Shown in pieces: positions 9,810 through 16,882 of a stretch of DNA of 64,000 nucleotides. The notes beneath the pieces are model-generated. The model saw only the letters and a program-made list of their open reading frames with translations. It was not told the origin of the DNA and made no database searches. The DNA is taken from NCBI RefSeq assembly GCF_028369055.1, contig NZ_JAQNCZ010000005.1, positions 62,001 through 126,000 on the forward strand, read 5' to 3'. Source of the DNA: Cognatishimia sp. SS12 (lineage in GTDB: Bacteria; Pseudomonadota; Alphaproteobacteria; Rhodobacterales; Rhodobacteraceae). Position 1 is the first letter of the stretch. Every line of letters begins with the position of its first letter. The translations under genes were made by a program, and so were the position numbers.

Positions 9810-10667
9810 TCAGCTCAGGAACCGTTCGATCACCGCGGCCTGTTGCAATTTCCCATCAGGATCAGCAGCGGTTTTCAGCTTGCAGAACGCCTCGCCCCAG
9901 TCCGAGGTCCGCGCGCGGATCGGCGGCGCGTCAGACTGCATGCACGCCATCACCACAGCGGCCACTTCATCCGGCGTTTGGTAGATATCATCGCTGTCCG
10001 CCCGTGCGGTTGCCCCGCCGATGTACTTCTGCAGGGTCGGCAGGTATTCATCCTCCAGCATACCGCCGGTTTCCATCACATGTTTCATCACATTGTCAGC
10101 AAAGGCCGACGTGATGCCGCCGGGCTCTAGCACCGAAAAATTGATGCCAAACGCCGGGGTGACATAGCTGGCGAGCGCTTCGGTGAACCCTTCGACGCCA
10201 AATTTCGCGCCGCAGTAGATTTCGTTGAACGGCTGGCCGACCAGCCCGCCCACCGAAGAGATGGTGATGACATGGCCCGCACGCGCCTTGCGCATGTGGG
10301 GCATGACCGCTTTGGTGCAGCGCACGACCCCCATGAAGTTCACATCCATCACCCAGTTGATGTCCGCTTCGCTCGCTTGCTCGAGCGTACGAACGTACCC
10401 GGCCCCGGCATTGTTGACCAACACATCGATTCGGCCTTCTGCGTCGATGATCTTGGCAACGGCCGCCTCCACCGATGCCATGTTCTGCACATCAAGCTGG
10501 AGAACCGAAATGGCGACATTCGCCTCTGCGGCGGCGGCATCCAGCGCCGCGCGCTTATCAAGATTGCGCATGCTGGCATAGACCTGATGGCCGGCTTTTG
10601 CGGCTTGCACCGCAATACTGATGCCAAGCCCCGTGGAGGTGCCGGTGATAAGAACAATTTTTGACAT
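9810..10667 (-). CDS. short-chain dehydrogenase/reductase
   Basis: 285-aa classical SDR. It has the Gly-rich cofactor motif (VLITGTSTGLGIS), NNAG (VLVNNAGAGYV), catalytic Ser in TISSVGGLVG and the YxxxK motif (EIYCGAKFG), where a Cys-Gly-Ala separates Tyr and Lys. The substrate is unknown. It lies 30 nt downstream of a TetR gene on the same strand, behind that regulator's palindromic operator, and is therefore probably repressed by it. Confidence 0.88.
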   Translation of the reverse strand: MSKIVLITGTSTGLGISIAVQAAKAGHQVYASMRNLDKRAALDAAAAEANVAISVLQLDVQNMASVEAAVAKIIDAEGRIDVLVNNAGAGYVRTLEQASEADINWVMDVNFMGVVRCTKAVMPHMRKARAGHVITISSVGGLVGQPFNEIYCGAKFGVEGFTEALASYVTPAFGINFSVLEPGGITSAFADNVMKHVMETGGMLEDEYLPTLQKYIGGATARADSDDIYQTPDEVAAVVMACMQSDAPPIRARTSDWGEAFCKLKTAADPDGKLQQAAVIERFLS

Positions 10668-10697
10668 GTGAGCCTTCTTTCAGGAGCTAAAGCGCAA

Positions 10698-11270
10698 TCA
10701 CGCTGCGATGGAGAGCCAGATGCGATCAAACATCTGGTTCAAGTCTGAGGGGGGCGTTTCGGAACCAGCCATGACCGATTGCCGGGCCAGAAAGGCGACC
10801 GGCCCCACCAGCAAAGTGACAATGGTCGACACCGGCAGGGGCGCAAGCGTGCCATCCGCAACCGCGCCAGCGATCAGGTCAAGCAACGCCTCAGCGTCCT
10901 GCGCCAGCTTGGCGTTCTGAGCTTCAGTAAGAATTTGTGCTGCGCCCGCGAACTCAACAAACATGAATTCCTGCGGGTGGCTCTGGGTAAACGCAACCAA
11001 AGCAAACCAGATATTGCGGATCATCTCCCGCGATGTCGCGGCCGGGGCGGCCAGCATCATGCGTTCATGCATGTCCGATTTGATCTGAAGATAGACCTGC
11101 TGCAGCATTTCCTCTTTGTTTTCAAACCGCAGATAGATCGTTCCGGTCGCCACCCGCGCGCGTTTGGCCACCGCCCCGACCGAGGTCGCGCCAATGCCTT
11201 TTTCCGCCACTTCTGCCACAAGGGCCTGGCGAATTCTGGCAAAACTCTTTTCTGCGGTTTCTCGGGCCAT
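10698..11270 (-). CDS. TetR/AcrR-family transcriptional regulator
   Basis: 190-aa repressor with an N-terminal TetR helix-turn-helix (RIRQALVAEVAEKGIGATSVGAVAKRARVATGTIYLRFENKEEMLQQVY) and a variable ligand-binding domain. It precedes and probably co-transcribes with the SDR gene. A perfect 22-bp palindrome sits 8 bp upstream of its ATG, which indicates autoregulation. The ligand is unknown. Confidence 0.9.
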   Translation of the reverse strand: MARETAEKSFARIRQALVAEVAEKGIGATSVGAVAKRARVATGTIYLRFENKEEMLQQVYLQIKSDMHERMMLAAPAATSREMIRNIWFALVAFTQSHPQEFMFVEFAGAAQILTEAQNAKLAQDAEALLDLIAGAVADGTLAPLPVSTIVTLLVGPVAFLARQSVMAGSETPPSDLNQMFDRIWLSIAA

Positions 11271-11278
11271 GCTGATTC

Positions 11279-11300
11279 TAAAAATGAATATTCATTTTTA
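11279..11300 (-). promoter_or_regulatory. perfect 22-bp palindrome, likely TetR operator
   Basis: Two 11-nt arms, TAAAAATGAAT and its exact complement ATTCATTTTTA, meet without a spacer. The site lies immediately upstream of the TetR ATG (11270). The ATGAATATTCAT centre resembles operators of many AcrR/TetR-type repressors. It should control the TetR-SDR unit. Confidence 0.75.
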
Positions 11301-11381
11301 TTTGTGGCGCGTGCGCTAAGAATACAAGGGCGCGCGCATCTCTTTTTCAGAACCCGCAGTTTTTTCTTGCGCTGCAAATTT

Positions 11382-11401
11382 ATTTCTATAATTCTAGAAA
11401 T
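11382..11401 (+). promoter_or_regulatory. ArsR operator overlapping a consensus -10 element
   Basis: ATTTCTA (11382-11388) and TAGAAAT (11395-11401) form a perfect 7-bp inverted repeat with a 6-nt spacer. A perfect TATAAT (11387-11392) lies inside it, and the ArsR ATG follows immediately at 11402. Transcription would be expected to begin within a few bases of the ATG, giving a leaderless or nearly leaderless mRNA. No Shine-Dalgarno is visible. Confidence 0.65.
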
Positions 11402-11740
11402 ATGAAACATTTGCACCCAGAAGACCTTTCCCTTGAGATTGCCGCCTCTACCTTTGCCGCCCTCGGGTCCGAGCAAAGGCTCGCGGTGCTACGCACGCTT
11501 GTGCGTGCGGGGACTGACGGGCTGAGTATTGGCGAGCTTGGCCAGCGCACCAATGTGATAGGCTCCACCCTGACCCATCACATGAAAATCCTCACTCAGG
11601 CCGGGCTGGTACGGCAGGAAAAACGGGGACGCAGCATCATTTGTGCCGCCGTCGCCTTTGACGAGTTGCGGGCCCTTTCGGAATTTCTGCTGAGCGAATG
11701 CTGCGCAGATGCCCAAAATCAGGAGCATGACCATGGCTGA
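11402..11740 (+). CDS. ArsR/SmtB-family transcriptional regulator
   Basis: 112-aa winged-helix repressor (LGSEQRLAVLRTLVRAGTDGLSIGELGQRTNVIGSTLTHHMKILTQAGLVRQEKRGRSI). The tail SECCADAQNQEHDHG carries a Cys pair and two His that could bind a soft metal or metalloid. The first residues MKHLHPED also include His. It overlaps the permease start by 8 nt, so the pair is co-translated and the permease is the likely regulated function. Confidence 0.88.
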   Translation: MKHLHPEDLSLEIAASTFAALGSEQRLAVLRTLVRAGTDGLSIGELGQRTNVIGSTLTHHMKILTQAGLVRQEKRGRSIICAAVAFDELRALSEFLLSECCADAQNQEHDHG

Positions 11741-12776
11741 TCTACAGGAAAGCCACAGCCACACGCATGGCAAGCCGCTGCTGAAGCGCATCGACAACGC
11801 TTGGTTGGCGGTTCTGGGCACGTTGCTGGCGTTTTTGGTGCTGGACACGGCGGCGCTGTGGCCCTCTGTGGCCTTCGCGCTTGAGGCCCTGGGCGAAACT
11901 GCGCCTTTCATCCTTTTTGCTGTGCTGGTGATCGCCTATCTGAAGGCAAGCGGCGCTGAAACTGTAGTGGCACGCGCTTTTGTCGGCCGGGAAAGCCGCA
12001 TGATTGTCTTTGCGGCCTTGCTCGGTGGGCTTGCGCCATTTTGCTCTTGTGAGGTGATCCCCTTCATTGCCGCGCTTTTGGCGGCGGGGACACCCCTGTC
12101 GGCGGTCATGGCCTTTTGGCTTGCCTCGCCCCTGATGGATCCGGCGATGTTCACCATCACCGCTGGCCAACTGGGGTTTGACTTTGCTCTTGCCAAAACC
12201 CTCGCCGCGGTTGGACTGGGGTTGATGGGGGGATACATCACCATGCTGGCGGCCAAATCGCCGGTCTTTGCTGACCCTCTGCGCGCAGCGGCCCCGGCAA
12301 GCGGATCGTGCTGCGGCAGTGCAAAACCCTTTTCAGGTACGCCGGAGTGGCGGTTCTGGCAGCACGCGGAGCGCCGCGCCATTTTTGGGGCCACCTTCTG
12401 GGAAAACGGGCACTTCCTGCTGAAATGGCTCACCCTTGCCTATCTGCTGGAAGCGGTGATGATCCGCTATGTCCCCGCCGACTTCATCGCAGGGTTTCTC
12501 GGCGGCGAGGGGCCACTGCCAATCCTGCTGGGGGCGGTTGTCGGCGCACCGGCGTATTTGAATGGCTATGCCGCCGTCCCGCTGGTGGATGCGCTGCTGC
12601 AGCAGGGCATGGCTAATGGGGCCGCGATGAGCTTTATGCTGGCCGGCGGTGTCAGCTGCATCCCCGCCGCCATCGCCGTCTGGGCCCTGGTCAAACCGCG
12701 TGTCTTTGCGGCCTATCTTGGCTTTGCCTTGACCGGCAGTTTCCTTGCAGGCCTGATCTGGCAAGCGGTGGCCTGA
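11733..12776 (+). CDS. ArsP/YraQ-type permease (DUF318)
   Basis: 347-aa membrane protein with about eight to ten hydrophobic segments, belonging to the permease family that includes the ArsP organoarsenical exporter. The membrane motif APFCSCEVIPFIAALLAAGTP, repeated in form in the second half (GGVSCIPAAIAVWALV), marks the family. A His-rich N-terminus (ESHSHTHGK) and a cytoplasmic SCCGSAKP stretch could bind metal. ATG 11733 is preferred because AGGAG at 11721-11725 is 7 nt upstream; ATG 11727 is too close. Coupling to ArsR suggests metal or metalloid export, substrate unproven. Confidence 0.78.
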   Translation: MADLQESHSHTHGKPLLKRIDNAWLAVLGTLLAFLVLDTAALWPSVAFALEALGETAPFILFAVLVIAYLKASGAETVVARAFVGRESRMIVFAALLGGLAPFCSCEVIPFIAALLAAGTPLSAVMAFWLASPLMDPAMFTITAGQLGFDFALAKTLAAVGLGLMGGYITMLAAKSPVFADPLRAAAPASGSCCGSAKPFSGTPEWRFWQHAERRAIFGATFWENGHFLLKWLTLAYLLEAVMIRYVPADFIAGFLGGEGPLPILLGAVVGAPAYLNGYAAVPLVDALLQQGMANGAAMSFMLAGGVSCIPAAIAVWALVKPRVFAAYLGFALTGSFLAGLIWQAVA

Positions 12777-12777
12777 C

Positions 12778-12860
12778 GGGCACACACGGGCCTGTGATGC
12801 AGCAATTCTCCAAGAGAGATCAACCGGCGTTGCCCATGGCGCAGATTTCGTTTATCTGCG
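12778..12860 (+). promoter_or_regulatory. structured leader of nhaA, possible nhaA-I (Li+) riboswitch
   Basis: The 112 nt between the permease stop and nhaA can fold into a junction: GGGCA (12778-12782) with TGCCC (12831-12835), enclosing CACA/TGTG (12783-12786 with 12793-12796) and TCTC/GAGA (12807-12810 with 12814-12817). A separate 7-bp hairpin CGCAGAT/ATCTGCG (12840-12846 with 12854-12860) follows, then GGGGAG before the ATG. Structured leaders called nhaA-I, later shown to sense lithium, are known before nhaA genes. I cannot align this one to the consensus, so the identity is a guess. Confidence 0.3.
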
Positions 12861-12888
12861 AGAAAAACAAGAAAACCGGGGAGCCTCC

Positions 12889-14148
12889 ATGTATCGTGTC
12901 TGGAATTTTCTGACCAATTACTCGCTTCTGCTCATCATCGGGGCCGTACTGGCGCTGATCTGGGCAAATACAAATCCTGATACCTACCACCATTTCGTAG
13001 AGTTCGTGATCTGGGACCATGCGCCCATTGGCCATTATCATGACGGCCATCGCACGCTGACCCTGCATTACCTTGTGAATGACGTCTTTATGGCGCTGTT
13101 CTTCGCCATTGCGGCCAAGGAAGTCTGGGAAGCCGTGGTGCTTGAAGACGGCTCGCTGCGCGGCAAGAAAGCCGCCACGCCGCTGTTTGCCACTGCGGGC
13201 GGCATGTTCGGCCCAATTGGCGTTTATCTGGGTCTGGCCCTGTTTCTGGGCTCTGACACCTATAATGCCGTGGCCAATGGCTGGGCAATTCCAACCGCCA
13301 CAGACATCGCGTTTTCCTACCTTGTGGGCCGGATTGTCTTTGGCGCGGGCCACCCTGCGGTGCGCTTTCTGCTGCTGCTTGCGATTGCCGATGACGCGGC
13401 GGGTCTGATCATTCTGGCGATCTTCTACCCATCGGGCGATCTGGCACCAATCTGGCTCCTGGCCTCCTTTGGGGCAGCGGCTGGGGTGTTCATCCTGTTC
13501 AACTGGCTGCCACGCAAGCTGGATGCGGGCAATGAACTGCGGCCCAACTCCACATGGGTGCGCAAGAACCTGCACTTTGTGCCTTACGCCATTGCGGGCT
13601 GCATCAGCTGGTATGGCTTCATGCGCTCTGGCCTGCACCCGGCGCTTGGCCTGCTGCCGGTGGTGCCCGCCATTCCACACGCAGATCGCGCCTTTGGGTT
13701 CTTCTCGGACGCGGAAAGCCACCTGCATGACCTCTTGAACGTCATGGAACACGCGCTGAAACATCCGGTCGAAGTGGTGCTGTTCTTCTTTGGCCTGCTG
13801 AACGCGGGCGTGGAGTTTAGCGCGATCGGCGATGCCACATGGCTGGTTCTGGCAGGTCTTATCATCGGCAAACCCGTGGGCATTCTGCTCTTTGGCTGGG
13901 TGGCCGCTGTGCCGCTCAGGTTGGGCATCCCGCAGGGCATGCGCATTATCGACCTAGTGGTGATCGGCTTTGTGGCCGCCATCGGCTTTACCGTTTCGCT
14001 CTTTGTGGCCTCGGTCGCCTTTGATGCGGGCCCGGTGCAGGACGCGGCGAAGATGGGTGCACTCTTCAGCTTTGGCGCGGCGATTATCTCGATCGTTGCC
14101 GGCAAGCTGCTGCGCGTAAACAAGATCGAACTGCAAGCGGCGGAATAA
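12889..14148 (+). CDS. nhaA: Na+/H+ antiporter NhaA
   Basis: 419-aa electrogenic sodium/proton antiporter of the inner membrane, with about twelve membrane segments. The IPTATDIAFSYLVGR motif and LLLLAIADDAAGLIILAIFY contain the Asp residues equivalent to the Asp133 and Asp163-Asp164 ion-binding site of E. coli NhaA. The ribosome-binding site GGGGAG precedes the ATG. A rho-independent terminator follows. It may share transcription with the ArsR-permease genes or have its own promoter in the leader. Confidence 0.95.
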   Translation: MYRVWNFLTNYSLLLIIGAVLALIWANTNPDTYHHFVEFVIWDHAPIGHYHDGHRTLTLHYLVNDVFMALFFAIAAKEVWEAVVLEDGSLRGKKAATPLFATAGGMFGPIGVYLGLALFLGSDTYNAVANGWAIPTATDIAFSYLVGRIVFGAGHPAVRFLLLLAIADDAAGLIILAIFYPSGDLAPIWLLASFGAAAGVFILFNWLPRKLDAGNELRPNSTWVRKNLHFVPYAIAGCISWYGFMRSGLHPALGLLPVVPAIPHADRAFGFFSDAESHLHDLLNVMEHALKHPVEVVLFFFGLLNAGVEFSAIGDATWLVLAGLIIGKPVGILLFGWVAAVPLRLGIPQGMRIIDLVVIGFVAAIGFTVSLFVASVAFDAGPVQDAAKMGALFSFGAAIISIVAGKLLRVNKIELQAAE

Positions 14149-14165
14149 GCCACAGCAAACTCAGG

Positions 14166-14203
14166 CAAAACCGGTGCATTCGCGCCGGTTTTGTCATTTT
14201 TTT
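14166..14203 (+). terminator. rho-independent terminator of nhaA
   Basis: A 12-bp stem runs from CAAAACCGG (14166-14174) to CCGGTTTTG (14185-14193), extended inward by three further pairs around an ATTC loop, and is followed by TCATTTTTTT. It lies 17 nt after the nhaA stop. Confidence 0.9.
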
Positions 14204-14323
14204 GCCCCAATTGAGCAGGATATATTGGCCTAAACAGGCAAATCCGACATAATGACAGAACCCCAAAGGGGATCTTAAGAAATCTCCGTCAAGGAGAAGG
14301 CAGAGCAGCGCCGGAGCAGATGA

Positions 14324-14983
14324 ATGCTCGAATTTGATAATGTCAGCAAGTCCTTCTGGACGGGCACGCAGCGCAAGGTGATCCTTGACCGCGTGTCTTT
14401 TCGCGTTGAGCTGGGCCGCTCGCTGGGCATTCTGGCCCCCAATGGCACCGGCAAAACCACGTTGGTCAATATGATGGCGGGGCTGGAAAAACCGGACGAA
14501 GGCGAAATCCGTCGCCAATGCCGGGTGTCCTTTCCGCTCGGGTTCATGGGCGGCGTTGTCAACAAACACACCGCCGTGGAAAACAGCCGCTATATCGCCC
14601 GGCTCTATGGGCTTGATCCCGATTATGTCGAATCCTTCTGCCGCTGGCTCTGCGGGCTGGATGAATATTTTGACCAACCTTTGGGCACCTACTCATCGGG
14701 CATGCGCGCGCGCTTTACCTTTGCGCTGATGCTGGCGCTGGATTTTGACATCTATCTGGTGGACGAAGGCATGCCCTCCTCCACCGATGTTGAATTTAAT
14801 CGCAAAGCAGGCGAAGTTCTGCGCGAGCGTCTGCGCACAACAACGATGATCATCGTTTCGCACCAGCCCAAAACGCTGGAAAAATTTGCCCGATCCGCCG
14901 CCGTGCTGCTCAATGGGCAATTGCACATGTTTGACACCTTGGAAGAGGCAAAGCAGCTTTATGACTACCAAACCCAAGGCTAA
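14324..14983 (+). CDS. polysaccharide (capsule) export ABC transporter ATP-binding protein, KpsT-like
   Basis: 219-aa ATPase of the ABC-2 polysaccharide-export type. Walker A is APNGTGKTT (the usual first Gly is Ala), the signature is SSGMRAR, and Walker B is IYLVDEGM. The FPLGFMGGVVNKHTAVENSRYIARLYG segment between them is typical of KpsT/CtrD proteins. It should power export of a capsule-like glycan across the inner membrane with a KpsM-type permease, but no such permease lies beside it. It overlaps the KpsE-like gene by 23 nt. Confidence 0.87.
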   Translation: MLEFDNVSKSFWTGTQRKVILDRVSFRVELGRSLGILAPNGTGKTTLVNMMAGLEKPDEGEIRRQCRVSFPLGFMGGVVNKHTAVENSRYIARLYGLDPDYVESFCRWLCGLDEYFDQPLGTYSSGMRARFTFALMLALDFDIYLVDEGMPSSTDVEFNRKAGEVLRERLRTTTMIIVSHQPKTLEKFARSAAVLLNGQLHMFDTLEEAKQLYDYQTQG

Positions 14984-16835
14984 GAAATTTCGCATCCGGC
15001 GCAGCCCGCATCAGATGGCCACGGCAGAAAAACTGCCCGAACCGAACGCTGAATCAGAGGCCCCGGCAGCGCCGATGCCCGAGGTCGCGCCCTTGGCCGC
15101 TGTGCCCACAGAGGGGGGCGGGCCCGAGCAACCTTTGTCTGATCGCGCGGCCCGTCGTCAGGCGCGTCTGGCGCGGTCTGCCGAACGCCGCGCGAAATCG
15201 GGTGCCGCAGATGACGCAAGCCCGATGCCCACAGCCCCGGAAGAGGCCCATGATGGCTTGGCCTCGGTCGCAGAGGCCGGAGCCCCCGCCGCTGCAGAGC
15301 GCCCGGCCATGCGCCGCACCCGCGCCGCGCCGGCAACCGGCGGCACCAGCGCGCCTCCCTCTTCGATCCCCACTGCTGCTGCCCCGGCCACAAGTGGCCT
15401 GTCGCCAGAGCAGGAGCTAGCCCAGATCCGGCAAGAGGGTTTGACCGGCCGCCAGCTGCGCATGGCGCGCCGCTTGGCGCAAAAACATGGCTTGGCGGCG
15501 ACCTCGGATTATGATGCCGTGCGCCTGTTGCGCGCGCAGGGGCTGGACCCGTTCCGCCGCTCAAACATGCTGGACATGGCCGCGCCCGATGGGCTCCCGG
15601 CAGTCAGCGGCGCGGCGCAATTGCCGCAGACCCAGGCCGAAGGTGGCCAAAACCTGCCAAGCATGGAAATGGCATCCCCCACCGAGCGCCGCGTGCGCGA
15701 AATTGGGGACATTCAGAAAGACATCGCCCGCCGACGCCGGCGCAAGATGATGCTGATGATCTCGCGGCTGGCGGCCTTTGTGATGCTGCCGACCATTCTG
15801 GCGGGCTGGTATTACTACAAAGTCGCCACCCCGATGTATGCGACCAATTCGGAATTTCTGATCATCCAATCAGAAAGCGCCGGGGCCGGTGGAGGCCTGG
15901 GCGGCCTCTTCTCGGGGACGCAGCTGGCCACCAATTCGGACAGCATCGCGACGCAATCCTATCTGCAATCCAAAGACGCGATGTTGCGGCTTGATGCGGA
16001 CGAAGGGTTCAAATCGGTCTTTGCCGATCCGACCATCGACCCGCTACAGCGGCTCGCGGAAAATCCCTCAAATGAGCAGGCCTACAAGGTCTATAAGAAA
16101 TACGTGAAAATTGGCTATGATCCGACCGAAGGCGTGATCCGCATGGAGGTTTCGGCCCCCGATCCCGGCATCAGCGCCCGCTATTCCGAAGCGTTGATCG
16201 ACTATGCCGAACAGCGGGTGGATGAGCTGTCACAGCGCAAACGCGAAGACCAGGTCAAGGATGCCCGCCGCAGCCTGGAAGACGCCAAAGCCGACCGGCG
16301 CGAGGCGCAGGCGCGACTGGTCGAGCTGCAAGAAGGCACGGTACTGGACCCTGAAGGGCTGATTGCCAGCCTGCGTCAGCAGATCAGCACCTATGAGATT
16401 GAGCTGCAGGAAAAGCAGCTTGAATTGACCCAGCTCTTGGACAATGCCCGCCCGAACGAAGCGCGAGTGGAAGGCGCCCGCGGCAGCATCCGCCGTCTGC
16501 AAGGCGTCCTGCAAGCATTGCAGGAACGGATGACCGCCGCGAAGGAAGGCGACGATTCATTGGCCAAACAAACTTCGGCCATTCAGATCGCGCAGGCCGA
16601 CCTAGCGACCGCCGACCTGATCATGCAGTCGGCGCTGCAAACGCTGAAGCAGACCGAACTCGAAGCCAGCCGTCAGGTGCGCTATCTGACCACGTCGGTG
16701 GCCCCCGTCGCCTCCGAAGATCCAAGCTACCCGCGCGCCTTTGAAAACACGATCCTCAGCTTTCTGATCTTTTCAGGGATCTATCTGATGATCTCGCTGA
16801 CCGGCTCGATTTTGAAAGAGCAAGTGTCAGGATAA
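14961..16835 (+). CDS. capsule polysaccharide export inner-membrane protein, KpsE-like
   Basis: 624-aa polysaccharide co-polymerase/export protein. Two membrane segments flank a periplasmic region (about residues 264-284 and 595-615). Between them is a Wzz/KpsE-type domain (YYYKVATPMYATNSEFLIIQ) and a long coiled coil (about 430-550). The roughly 260-residue N-terminal cytoplasmic part is Ala/Pro-rich with a conserved-looking island LTGRQLRMARRLAQKHGL; this makes it much longer than E. coli KpsE (about 380 aa). The ATG at 14961 lies within the kpsT-like gene. It bridges the ABC transporter to an outer-membrane channel. Confidence 0.85.
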   Translation: MTTKPKAKKFRIRRSPHQMATAEKLPEPNAESEAPAAPMPEVAPLAAVPTEGGGPEQPLSDRAARRQARLARSAERRAKSGAADDASPMPTAPEEAHDGLASVAEAGAPAAAERPAMRRTRAAPATGGTSAPPSSIPTAAAPATSGLSPEQELAQIRQEGLTGRQLRMARRLAQKHGLAATSDYDAVRLLRAQGLDPFRRSNMLDMAAPDGLPAVSGAAQLPQTQAEGGQNLPSMEMASPTERRVREIGDIQKDIARRRRRKMMLMISRLAAFVMLPTILAGWYYYKVATPMYATNSEFLIIQSESAGAGGGLGGLFSGTQLATNSDSIATQSYLQSKDAMLRLDADEGFKSVFADPTIDPLQRLAENPSNEQAYKVYKKYVKIGYDPTEGVIRMEVSAPDPGISARYSEALIDYAEQRVDELSQRKREDQVKDARRSLEDAKADRREAQARLVELQEGTVLDPEGLIASLRQQISTYEIELQEKQLELTQLLDNARPNEARVEGARGSIRRLQGVLQALQERMTAAKEGDDSLAKQTSAIQIAQADLATADLIMQSALQTLKQTELEASRQVRYLTTSVAPVASEDPSYPRAFENTILSFLIFSGIYLMISLTGSILKEQVSG

Positions 16836-16839
16836 ACAA

Positions 16840-16867
16840 AAAATGGCGCTCCGCGGAGCGCCATTTT
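16840..16867. terminator. bidirectional rho-independent terminator
   Basis: A perfect 28-bp palindrome with 14-nt arms begins AAAATGGCGCTCCG. It has A-runs on one side and T-runs on the other and sits between the convergent kpsE-like and M3 peptidase genes, so it can end transcription from both strands. Confidence 0.9.
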
Positions 16868-16882
16868 CTTTGGATTACCTGC

